Shown here: piece by piece, positions 7,448 to 14,619 of the stretch
Layout: each line of letters opens with the position of its first letter
How positions within the stretch are numbered: the first letter of the stretch is position 1
Assembly: GCF_001949145.1 (NCBI RefSeq)
Contig: NW_019091737.1
Span: forward strand, 108,290-122,908
Length of the DNA stretch: 14,619 nt
Reading direction: 5' to 3'
DNA from: Acanthaster planci
Taxonomy: Eukaryota > Echinodermata > Asteroidea > Valvatida > Acanthasteridae
Program-made: the position numbers and the translations under genes
The notes under the pieces: generated by a model
What the model saw: only the letters and a program-made list of their open reading frames with translations
Databases searched by the model: none
Told to the model about the DNA's origin: nothing

Positions 7448-7479
7448 AACCCCAGTTGTTCCGAGGAATAACTGAGGTT
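7448..7479 (-). terminator. 15-bp hairpin and T run after the DUF5871-like gene
   Basis: The arms AACCTCAGTTATTCC and GGAACAACTGGGGTT (minus strand) pair over 15 bp with one mismatch and one wobble, around a 2-base loop. They are followed by TTTATTTTTTT. The hairpin lies 62 bases downstream of the stop at 7542 and just upstream of the next gene's promoter box. The end motif AACCTCA is shared with the palindrome at 3750. Confidence 0.6.
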
Positions 7480-7541
7480 AAATTGATTTTCAAATTTAAT
7501 CAACTTTTAATTCAAATCTGCTAAAAGCTTGCAACGCCGAC

Positions 7542-8252
7542 TTACTCGAAATTAGTTCGTCGTTTTTTTATTTTCAACATTGCCGCTGTCACTCTATACC
7601 TAACGCTGGCTCCGCACGACAGTGAACCGTGGGTACCGTAGTATACGTCTTTTGCACAAATAAATGATTGCGCGTCGCATCTCTTATTGATAAATTTATC
7701 GATATTTGACGAGTCGATGGATCTTTTTCGGTTATCAAATAGGGAGGCATAGGGATCTATTTTAACGTACATTTGGTTTTTAGCCGTATAAGGCGGATTA
7801 ACTACGTACTCTATTTTATTAAGGTCATCGATATCGCGACTGGCTTTGTCGGCGTTTACAGTGTTAGACGGGAGATGAGACCCTTGAGATTTGATAAATT
7901 TATATACGGCCAAATTTATGTGATCGAGTACGTTTGTCGTAGGTTGTTGTATTTGATAGCAAATTTGACGGCCTTGGGTGTTTTCGGCGTTTTGTCTCGA
8001 GTGCCGTATTTGTAAAGTGGGTTTATACCGTAAACATGGCTCTATCGTCATAATCAACAGGCGTTTGTTTTGGCCGTTGTGATGGTAAAAAATGGGTGAA
8101 GTGCATTGGCTGACTTGGGTCCCTTCTTTAACCACGGGTTTTGAAATGATTAATTTACTCGGGTCAAAAGGACCGTAGGTGACATTGGGGTCGTAGTTGT
8201 CGGTATTGAAACGCTCGTGGTCGTCTGAAACGATAAATACTTGGGTTGACAT
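7542..8252 (-). CDS. Virus-type beta-rich protein, possibly DUF5871-like (DNA-binding?)
   Basis: This intact 236-codon frame begins with ATG at 8252. Its layout is a short acidic N-terminus, KLIISKPVVK, then a Q/C-T-S-P-I-F-Y strand and LLIMTIEPC. A variable middle segment follows, then NPPYTAKNQMYVKIDPYASLF, a Cys-containing segment (RCDAQSFICAKDVYYGTHGS) and a final strand SVRYRVTAAMLKIKK. This order resembles a protein family seen in large and Polinton-like DNA viruses (I think DUF5871), for which a single-stranded-DNA-binding role is possible. The match is from memory of the pattern, not a search. No AATAAATG box is adjacent to its start, but a TATA-like stretch lies about 60 bases upstream (8310-8318). 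Both neighbours are on the same strand, and a hairpin marks its 3' end. Confidence 0.5.
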   Translation of the reverse strand: MSTQVFIVSDDHERFNTDNYDPNVTYGPFDPSKLIISKPVVKEGTQVSQCTSPIFYHHNGQNKRLLIMTIEPCLRYKPTLQIRHSRQNAENTQGRQICYQIQQPTTNVLDHINLAVYKFIKSQGSHLPSNTVNADKASRDIDDLNKIEYVVNPPYTAKNQMYVKIDPYASLFDNRKRSIDSSNIDKFINKRCDAQSFICAKDVYYGTHGSLSCGASVRYRVTAAMLKIKKRRTNFE

Positions 8253-8328
8253 GGTTCTGATTTTCCTGGCTTTGACTAAAAATTTGTCTCATTTTTACCA
8301 GGCCGCGTCTATAAATCGGGTGGGATTT

Positions 8329-8829
8329 CTACTCAGCGTCGTATTCAATAATTAATTCAATTTTGTATAAATCCGCGTCGAGTTTAGTTGCTGAATCGGG
8401 AAGTGGCTCGTTTTCTCGCGCGTGCCCCAGCTTTTTATGCTTACCGTCTACGAGCACCACGTGATCCATTCCTTCCAACTCGACACAATTTACGCAGCAG
8501 GTGCAGTACGTACAACAAAAACATTGGATACAATGGGCGCACTCGTAACAGTCCTCGCAACTGTCCAAGGCATTTGAATTTCGGCAGTCGTATGAATTAA
8601 AACAAGCCACACAATTTATACATCTACCGCAATCGTCGCAGGTGGAGCAGTCCTTACATCTGACGCAGTCTTGGCATTCATGACAATTGTGGCATTCTTT
8701 ACAATCGATGCATTTGCGTAAACTTGTGGAATTCAAACAACGAAAACAATCGTACGAATCTATCAAGTCGATCAAATTTCTCGTGTCTTTGCAAAAATAA
8801 CTATTTACGTTTGTAGTTTGATCTTCCAT
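8329..8829 (-). CDS. Cysteine-every-third-residue repeat protein
   Basis: ATG at 8829 follows ATAAAAATAA and gives 166 codons. Residues about 13-118 contain 28 cysteines. Between roughly residues 40 and 76 there are 13 consecutive cysteines at exact 3-residue spacing, of the form (C-x-x)n with Asp, Lys, His and Asn at the other positions. A second block follows after a short non-repetitive loop (NSYDCRNSNALDS) and ends in C-C-T-Y-C-T-C-C. The C-terminal 50 residues are ordinary and soluble. Proteins with C-x-x repeats occur in viruses and phages; either metal clusters or a disulphide/stacked-helix fold is possible. The function is unknown. It is the outermost leftward gene and lies at the right edge of the viral segment. 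Confidence 0.7.
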   Translation of the reverse strand: MEDQTTNVNSYFCKDTRNLIDLIDSYDCFRCLNSTSLRKCIDCKECHNCHECQDCVRCKDCSTCDDCGRCINCVACFNSYDCRNSNALDSCEDCYECAHCIQCFCCTYCTCCVNCVELEGMDHVVLVDGKHKKLGHARENEPLPDSATKLDADLYKIELIIEYDAE

Positions 8830-8843
8830 TTATTTTTATGTAG
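8830..8843 (-). promoter_or_regulatory. ATAAAAATAAATG start box
   Basis: On the minus strand CACTACATAAAAATAA abuts ATG 8829. Beyond it lies a long A/T homopolymer stretch (about 8850-8872). Confidence 0.45.
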
Positions 8844-9230
8844 TGTTTATTTTTTTTTTTCGTTTTTTTTATAACGGGCCAGCGAGGGGAAGTCCCCTTT
8901 TCTGAAGGTGATTGTTTGTGCGATCGGTGCTAGTCACGAGTTGTTTACAGGAAAAGTGCACCGGGGTCAAGAGTTCAAGGTGAGTGGAAATCCCCGGCGC
9001 GTGTGGGTGAAAGAGATTTTTGGCCCTGAAGATTTAAATATAGTAGAGCCTATTTTGGGGTCGATGGGGTACCCAGGGAAAATTGTTAAAATCTGGAATT
9101 TCAGATTTTTAGGGGATTCCCCCGATTTTTTGAGTCGATGCACTACCCAGGAGTTTTTGCTGAAAGCGGTGAAAAAGGGCGTGTGCTCCACAACTCTCCA
9201 TTTTCTTACTACTTTTTTACCCTAATCCCT
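8844..9230. other. Transition region at the right edge of the viral segment
   Basis: After an A/T homopolymer stretch the base composition becomes G-rich. One 105-codon + frame (8908-9225) is open but begins only with GTG. It shows no recognisable motif and carries none of the element's start boxes, so I do not call it a gene. Short palindromes are present: GGGGA/TCCCC at 8886-8897 and AAATCTG/CAGATTT at 9088-9108. Kappa-B-like strings occur at 8986-8995 and 9112-9121. This may be the element's terminal sequence or flanking host DNA. I could not find its partner at the left edge. Confidence 0.3.
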
Positions 9231-10260
9231 ATATTCCCTCTGTATTACTCTATTTGTACACTACATTATACTATACGAAAGGCCAATCTGCCTTTTTTCA
9301 CCCTACGCCTCCTTCCATTGCTTTATGACTATTCATCTCATTATTATTTACATTTTTATACATATGTATTTCTATACATATTTATGTGACCTTTTCCTCT
9401 GTCGAGGTCCAAGGTCAAATTGTGCTGGATCGTCCCTACAGTTTTTATTTATCTCTCGATCTGCTACCTTTCGAATCAAATATTCATTTGAACTACGGCG
9501 TCAAAATCATTGCCTGAAACGTTTTCTCTCAACCCCAAATTTTATTTTTTCGTGTTTACCCCACGGACGGGTCGTTACATGTCTCCCTGCGACGCATTAA
9601 CTTCTTCCCCCTACCCGCATCCTTGGTCATAACACCCCTTTCATTACGCTCATCCTATTAAACCGACCATCTTTATTCTAGAATTATAAAATCCGCGAAA
9701 CAAACAGCCATGACGACGATTGTAAGAGAAGTGCGTCGTATTATTCGCTTTCATTATCGGCGTGCATCCATTAAAAAAATACACAAACAGGCTTTTAGCC
9801 CCGGTTGGCCAACATCTATTGTCCGAGCCAGCATCAACCCAGACCCATTACGTCCGATTGTCTAGGGATTATCACTTCCTACTCCTTGATTACCTTAGGA
9901 TTGCCTGGTGGGCCAGTCAGTATACCATCACACACTGTATGGCTCATTCACTATTTTTTATTATGAGCAAGGTCAAACTGTGCCGAAAATTTTGAACCCA
10001 CCATGTTCATATTCATCTATCCAATATTCACCCTATACACTAAAGGTCAACCTGTACCAGACTTTCTGACCTTATGCCTATCCCTTACCAAAGGTCATTC
10101 TGTGCTATAATTTTTCACCTTACACCTCATTCTTATTCATATCAATATCATTTTATTCATATACTTATGCATATTAATGCTACCTTTTGCCATTTTTGTC
10201 GCAAAGGTCAAACTGTGCTGGATTGTCCCCCCCCCCTCTACTTATATCACCTCTAGACAG
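9231..10260 (+). repeat. AT-rich non-coding stretch with dispersed AAGGTCA-type repeats
   Basis: No gene was recognised. A motif close to AAAGGTCAAACTGTGCTGGATTGTCC recurs at about 9411, 9969, 10042, 10090 and 10203, with a weaker copy (AAAGGCCAATCTG) at 9278. Reverse TGACCTT cores lie near 9388 and 10067. The filler between copies is CACC / TTCATAT-rich and spacing is irregular (about 45-560 bp). It looks like a degenerate satellite or the remains of a repeat-bearing host element. Confidence 0.45.
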
Positions 10261-10293
10261 CAGTGTAGAACTACAATCAAACCTCAACTTCGG

Positions 10294-10352
10294 GTAAGTT
10301 TCGTTTAATTATTCAATTTAATGCCACTTTGAAAAAGTTCTTTGTTTTTTAG
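10294..10352 (+). other. Probable short intron of the recombinase relic
   Basis: A good donor (CGG|GTAAGT) at 10293/10294 and an acceptor (TTTGTTTTTTAG) ending at 10352 bound 59 bases. Splicing joins the upstream bases to the recombinase exon in a compatible frame (ending TSTSG before the exon). That upstream frame has a TAG about ten codons earlier, so it is a relic. Confidence 0.35.
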
Positions 10353-10522
10353 GGCTCGCAGACACTTACTTTCGCTCCCACTCCTTTTGCATCGGAGCGG
10401 CATCAACCACATCTGCGTTGGGTTTTTCCCTGGAGCAGATCAAGACAACGGGCCGCTGGTGTTCGGAGGCCGCTCAGCGTTATATTCGCCCGCTGGTATC
10501 GTGCCATTTTCCCAACGTGTAA
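10353..10522 (+). pseudogene. Tyrosine recombinase, C-terminal exon relic
   Basis: The frame to TAA 10520-10522 reads HSFCIGAAST, then TTGRWCSEAAQRYIRP. This is the catalytic end of eukaryotic tyrosine recombinases of the Crypton/DIRS/host-domesticated type: H-x-x-R, then G-R-W-x-S, then the nucleophile Tyr in YIR. The second catalytic Arg of H-x-x-R is Cys here, so the domain is probably inactive. The Tyr of YIR is retained. The exon is preceded by an AG acceptor and followed by an AT-rich AATAAA tract (10590-10640). The N-terminal recombinase domain is not visible upstream, where only repeats remain. It has a different character (spliced, GC-richer) from the viral genes. It may be an unrelated mobile gene, or less likely the integrase of the viral element. 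Confidence 0.6.
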
Positions 10523-10589
10523 TCAGACAGAGACAGTGGCTTGTGTTGTGTGAAAAGCATAGGGAATATCAACCGATTGGATTGTTTAA

Positions 10590-10650
10590 ACAAAAATAAA
10601 TAAAAATAAATAAATAAATAAGTAAATAAAAATATACAAATGGATAAAAA
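10590..10650 (+). repeat. (AAATA/AATAAA)n low-complexity tract
   Basis: An imperfect run of AAATA units lies directly after the recombinase relic. It is a possible poly(A)-derived microsatellite and contains several AATAAA signals. Confidence 0.6.
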
Positions 10651-10733
10651 ATAAAAATATTGAAAGTAATACTGATGTTGAACCTCAACAACAACACCAG
10701 AACATTCCTTGTTCCTCTCCCCCTTGTTCACAG

Positions 10734-11190
10734 GGGATGTTTGGATACTTGGGGATTCCATCATACATCGAGCAGTGACCACGCTCGGGACTGGGCAAGA
10801 AGTCAGCTGGAATGGTCTACGGGGAGCGAAATGTGGTGACGTAACAAAATTAATGGCGGAACTCGCATCAAGATGGCCCGTCCGGCCAGACCGATTTCAT
10901 CTGTTTCCGACAAAGGTTGAAACTTTCCACGCAAGAGTGTCCTGACACTTACCCAGAGGCTCAGTTGGTTTGTTCGGATATTTTACTAATCCATCAACAA
11001 TGGAAAAGAAACGCCGCGAGATCAATAGGTGGGCATGTTTGCTCGGTAGTCGACTGGGAGTGTCAGTGCTGCACCACCCTCAGTTTCGATGATCGGAGTT
11101 GGCATTGTATCGTTACGATGGTGTGATGGTTATCTGACACGGGCAAAGACTATTTAGAGCCACCTTAAAATACTGCATCATCACTGTCTT
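10734..11190 (+). pseudogene. SGNH-hydrolase-like exon relic (partner of the recombinase)
   Basis: After a CACAG acceptor the frame reads DVWILGDSIIHRA, the block-I G-D-S motif of SGNH/GDSL-like domains, then W-N-G-L-R-G. It loses the expected block near 10900 and stops at 10942-10944. Other frames then continue the same domain: PEAQLVCSDILL (about 10950-10985), EINRWACLLGSRLGVSVLHHP (about 11017-11085), LYRYDGV (about 11107-11127) and LSDTGKDYL (about 11131-11157), the last two being the region of the catalytic Asp/His end. At least three frame breaks are needed, so this is dead. SGNH-like domains fused or adjacent to tyrosine recombinases are, to my recollection, common in invertebrate genomes. 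Together with 10353-10522 it makes one decayed gene with introns. Confidence 0.5.
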
Positions 11191-11336
11191 TGAAAAATAA
11201 AATCGTTTCAGGGGATGTGAGCCTAATGGGTGGCAGTATTTGTTCAAGTGTTTGCTTGTTTAGACAGTATAAGCAAGGGTGGCTCGGGTGTCCGGGCGGT
11301 CGTCGCAGTGGGACCCGCGTTGCGCGTCTGGCACGA

Positions 11337-11720
11337 ACTTATGGTGTACTATTTACGACAAACATTTCTCTCTTGCCCCCTCCAGGCGACACAACCAGAC
11401 GGCACAACGGCTCCCTTGCGTCATGCCGTCGGGTCGAATTGTCGCCTTTGTACAAACGTCGTTTGTACACACACGACGCATTGCGTCGTGCCGTCGTGTC
11501 GTGCTGTCTTGGGTCCTCTCCTTGTTGCATTTTTTCTGCCTAAACGTCAACCCTTCCGTCGCCCGTCGCGTCGTGGTGTCATGTCATGCATCGCGTCGCC
11601 TGAAGCACAACGCGACGCGCGCTGTCGCCCTTTACTTCATGGTGTTTATAGAGAGCGCCTTTACTGTTTTCTTATTCATTTCTGCCCACCTTTCTTGCAA
11701 AGTACATGCTATTCGCTCTT
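11337..11720 (+). repeat. Palindrome-rich interspersed repeat, copy 1
   Basis: The sequence starting ATGGTGTACTATTTACGACA and ending near CAAAGTACATGC recurs inverted at about 12775-13475. The first part (to about 11500) matches 13330-13475. The last part (CTTCATGGTGTTTATAGAG onward, 11633-11710) matches 12775-12870. It contains two perfect palindromes side by side, GTACAAACG-T-CGTTTGTAC and CACGACGCA-T-TGCGTCGTG (about 11450-11490). It is free of stops in three overlapping + frames only because it is GC-rich, and none of those frames looks like protein. It is probably a non-autonomous DNA transposon or foldback element. Confidence 0.6.
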
Positions 11721-11781
11721 TGGTGTTGATTTTTCATTGTTTTCATCTTATCGATTCTTTAATTGGTATTAATTTCTCTCG

Positions 11782-12150
11782 TATTTTATGGAAAAATTGA
11801 TAAAAGAGCAAAAGAAATCCGAATATGTCAGAACTGCTGTCTCAAAATAAGTGGATAGAACCGCAGGCTCAGAATTCGTCAAGCCATAATTTTCCAGCCA
11901 ATTGTTTCTTTTGTATTGTCTCATTTCCGTCCATCGCACTTCCAAAATACATGCCCTGAGGCGCAGGCGTTTTTTTTGGGGGGGGTGGGAGGGGGTGTTT
12001 CATCCATTCATCAAATTGAATTAGTTTTTGTCATATTTTATCGAAGAAAATGAAAACGAGCAAAAAGAAAATATGCGTATGTAGGTGCTTTTGCATAATA
12101 AGTGTAAGCCCAGAATTCGTTGCTTTTTAATTTACCCGGCAGATCCTTGT
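11782..12150 (+). repeat. Diverged tandem duplication (about 245-bp period)
   Basis: The unit beginning TATTTTAT(G/C)GAA at 11782 and 12034 contains GAGCAAAA, AATAAGTG and CAGAATTCGT (11870 and 12111) at matching places. The offsets are 252 and 241 bp. Between the copies lie a T8G8-type homopolymer junction (about 11970-11995) and unremarkable AT-rich DNA. No coding frame is supported. Confidence 0.45.
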
Positions 12151-12774
12151 TCGAATGTCCGTCCAATTTTTTTAAGTCCGTTGATGAAGTTCCCATTTGT
12201 GGTAGATTTGTCACCTTATAAATATTTCTCTGTGGTCAATGCCAGCGGTTTCCAAGTAGTTCTCCCACTCCTTCAAACAATTTGTCTACAGTTGTACGAC
12301 CACACGTTTGACCACGGGCTTAGGTAGTTACCACCCAGCCTGCACTATATTATTACCCTCAGAATATTCAGTCTTCCTTCAGTTTAGTCTTCCTTGTTAA
12401 CTTCATCAGCACCACACTTTCAATGATATTAGTCTGCCTGCGTGTTTCTTAATAAAACATTGTAGATCCTACTACCATTGCGACGGTGTCTTTTCTTCCT
12501 CTCTGTTTGGCCTCGCGCTTAATTTCTCATCAGATCTGCATGTTACATTTTTGCAAGCACGTAATAATGATTGATGTATTGTATCTTAGAATCGATTTAC
12601 AATAATTATTAGAAAAATCAGAATTAGATCAGGAAAAGCTAAAATATTGTTGTGGCTGACGTTATATATTTCCTGAAGACAATGCTGATTAGTCGCGAAG
12701 GTCTTTCTGATTACATTTGATTTAAAAAAAGAAAAAAGACTTTTCTTCAACAACTCACTCTTAATGAAAGGCCT
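12151..12774. other. Non-coding DNA, nothing recognised
   Basis: AT-rich single-copy-looking sequence. The one + frame of 80 codons (12085-12327) has no recognisable motif. I see no hairpin, tRNA or repeat family here. Confidence 0.4.
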
Positions 12775-13475
12775 GGTACCTATGACATGTACTGTGCAAA
12801 CACGGGCCGCTGGAAGGAAATGAAAGAAAACAGTAAAAGGCGCCCTCTATAAACACCATGAAGCACACTGCAGGCGCCGTGTTCTTGACACAGGTTTCTT
12901 GTTCTCGCGCCCGAACGGCGGGAACACGACTCAAGAACACTGTTCTCGGAACAGGATCACATACCACCTCCTCATCGGGGTTTTACAGGAACACACGGAA
13001 AAAATCGTGAGAGTTTGATTTTTGAACAGCTGCAAAAAATAAAGAGATGGTTTACAAAGTTGGAGACAATAGGAAGTTTTGCAAAATTAACATTATTATT
13101 TTTCACAACACAGAAGTGAATGTTCCTGTTTCAATAGAAAAGAATTCAGCCCAGTTGTCCGAGCATTAATTCTCGAATAGTTTACCACGACAAAGACGCC
13201 GCTATGTTGCTTGTCACTAACTTCCAGGGATGACCAATTTGTTCGTCACCGGCGTTCGAGCGGCCGACCCAAGAAGCTGTTTGTGAACATACGAGAACAA
13301 GCCGCCCGAACTCGGCCTACACGTCGCGCGTCGTGTTGTGTGTGTACAAACGTAATGGCAAGAAGACGACACTGCAACCCAACGGCACGACGCAAGGGAG
13401 CCGTCGTGTAGTTGCGTCGCCCGAAGGGAGGCTAGAGAGAGAGAAAAATGTGTGTAGTAAATAGTACACCATAGA
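12775..13475 (-). repeat. Palindrome-rich interspersed repeat, inverted copy 2
   Basis: On the minus strand, from 13475 downward, it repeats copy 1: ATGGTGTACTATTTAC, CTCCCTTGCGTC and GTACACACA. It then diverges over about 460 bases and ends with the CTTCATGGTGTTTATAGAG part (12775-12870). The middle contains GTGTTCTTGA/TCAAGAACAC (about 12879-12940) and CTGTTC-TCG-GAACAG hairpins. Copy 1 has palindromes built on a different core (CGTCGTG) at the equivalent place. The two copies face away from each other across about 1 kb and could form a large inverted repeat. Confidence 0.55.
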
Positions 13476-14250
13476 AAAGAGGTCAGACAGAATTTTGTAC
13501 TCCTCATGTAACCATAAAGCCCTTCAGACTGAATAAAAAACTTCATTTGAGAGAGGTATGTGCTGAAATTGTATGGTGCACCGTTCACGATGCGCCCAAC
13601 TTATCCCATTTTCAATGGCCAACATGCCTCTTGCTGCGGATATCTTCGAGCAGCAATCCCATCCGCGCCAATTTACTATGGACCCTTCCACTGAAAAAAA
13701 ACCCCGCACCGATGGGTGATCATAACCCATAGCTGTTATACCACTAAGTAAACAACTATGTATCTGAATATACTTTCTTGGGGGGGGGGTATTATGCTCT
13801 TGACAGGGCATACTACCACACTTTGCCTATAATAGTCATTATTTACTCAATTCCATAACCATTTAATGCTTACAGCATCATGCAGACCACCCATTTAGAA
13901 ACTCAGACAATCCTGGAAAAAAAGTTGGAACACCTTGCGGGAAGCGCGGTGAAAAGACCCCCTCTCCCCGTCAGTAGTGGGGGGGGAGGCAATATGATAC
14001 ACTTTTTATAGTACACAGTGACTGTCACAAGCCCGGGTCCCCCTACCCTCTGACACGCAATGTGTGCACGGTAAATTATGCAGTACACTCAAGCAGATAA
14101 TTTAACTTCAAAATTCAATGGAAACTAATTTATTTACAAATATACAAACCACAAAAACAATTGAATGAAGGGGGAGCAAAATACAGAAGATCATCAGTTT
14201 TTTAAAAAATGGGTTTCATAGAAACTAGAAGGCTGGTGGGCTGGTTAATA
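13476..14250. other. Non-coding DNA with homopolymer runs
   Basis: Homopolymer G runs occur at about 13780-13790 and 13979-13986. A minus-strand 95-codon frame (13524-13811) has no family-like motif. No gene is supported. Confidence 0.4.
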
Positions 14251-14261
14251 ATTACCACTAG

Positions 14262-14315
14262 CCCAAATTCGGACAGTTCAAAGGGAGAGTTAGTCACTTG
14301 TCCGATGCGCCACTG
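14262..14315 (-). repeat. Possible tRNA-derived SINE or tRNA relic
   Basis: On the minus strand TGGCGCATCGG (14302-14312) resembles an RNA polymerase III A box (TRGCNNAGYNGG). GTCCGAATTT (14265-14274) resembles a B box (GWTCRANNCC) about 27 bases downstream. The flanking sequence does not fold into a convincing cloverleaf by eye. It is either a decayed SINE head or chance. Confidence 0.25.
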
Positions 14316-14421
14316 TTACATGACTCTCAGCCGATCCTCGGCGAGGATGATGCAGGCGAGTCGGGACTGGACTTAGCAGGCCAACAGGCAGGTAGGTAGC
14401 CGTGTCCCCCTCCAGCAGACT

Positions 14422-14519
14422 TGCTGTTCCTTTCCAGCCAATGCAGGACCTGGCTTGATCGTGTCACGGTACTCAATGAGGTCCAAGTACGGGAGCTCCG
14501 ACTCCGTAATAAGGAGCCC
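14422..14519 (-). other. Possible exon fragment of a host or mobile gene
   Basis: On the minus strand a pyrimidine-rich acceptor (AATTTTTCAG) near 14520 is followed by an open frame reading LLITESELPYLDLIEYRDTI and KPGPALAG. It looks more protein-like than the other frames, but no family is recognised. A donor is not clear. Low confidence. Confidence 0.2.
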
Positions 14520-14619
14520 TGAAAAATTGAATAATCATACTCATGTTTGCTAATACACATGTACATCTTATGGCAAACATTTGTGCACCATTTGACCATA
14601 TTACTAATCTTCTATACCC

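Noticed and set aside
1-9100. Terminal inverted repeats of the viral element
   Set aside because: The left-edge sequence could not be matched to the 8850-9100 region on either strand, so boundaries remain unknown.
8908-9225. 105-codon + frame
   Set aside because: GTG start only, no motif and no start box; left as unexplained rather than called a gene.
11190-11800. Three overlapping + frames of 117-180 codons
   Set aside because: They overlap in all three frames over a GC-rich palindromic repeat, show no family motif, and share no signals with real genes here.
13524-13811. 95-codon minus frame with an acceptor-like upstream tract
   Set aside because: No family-like motif and other frames look equally plausible; no splice partner seen.
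1-14619. CRISPR array, rRNA or intact tRNA
   Set aside because: No regularly spaced identical repeats, no rRNA-like blocks and no cloverleaf were found by eye; the organism is eukaryotic by its spliced relics and repeats.

Overview
The window looks like animal (probably aquatic invertebrate) nuclear DNA carrying a decaying integrated DNA-virus-like element. From about position 190 to 8830 there are tightly packed, intron-less genes. A rightward block (about 190-3805) and a leftward block (8829-3802) converge and overlap by 4 bp at 3802-3805. From memory of the families, the gene set fits the Polinton-like / adintovirus-like (Preplasmiviricota-type) elements scattered through invertebrate genomes. 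It includes a Cys-repeat HNH nuclease, small capsid-associated and membrane proteins, a long coiled-coil membrane protein, an N-myristoylated C-tail-anchored protein, a minor-capsid-like protein, a TFIIB-like factor and a Cys-every-third-residue protein. No major capsid protein, packaging ATPase, polymerase or integrase is visible. The element probably continues left of position 1, or those genes have been lost.

The viral part shares its own signals. Most starts lie directly behind an AT-rich box (TATAATAAAA-type, often AATAAATG or AATAAAAGATG). Three gene ends carry long palindromic hairpins followed by T runs. A GCGAACGAAGCGAGC-like micro-repeat recurs in unrelated genes on both strands. 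Many frames are broken. There are four in-frame stops and about seven frame breaks, and three of the breaks are apparent one-base losses in A5-A6 runs. This suggests either a dead endogenous copy or a real copy seen through homopolymer assembly errors. Several long frames (492, 236, 213 and 166 codons) are still intact.

From about 8845 to the right end the sequence changes character and holds no intact gene. It contains a short GC-rich transition with kappaB-like sites, an AT-rich stretch with dispersed AAGGTCA-containing repeats, and a relic of a spliced host-type mobile gene. That relic has a tyrosine-recombinase C-terminal exon followed by a frameshifted SGNH-hydrolase exon. Further right are two inverted copies of a palindrome-rich repeat (about 11337-11720 and 12775-13475), a diverged tandem duplication between them, a candidate tRNA-like relic and one doubtful exon near the right edge. 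No rRNA, intact tRNA or CRISPR array was seen.
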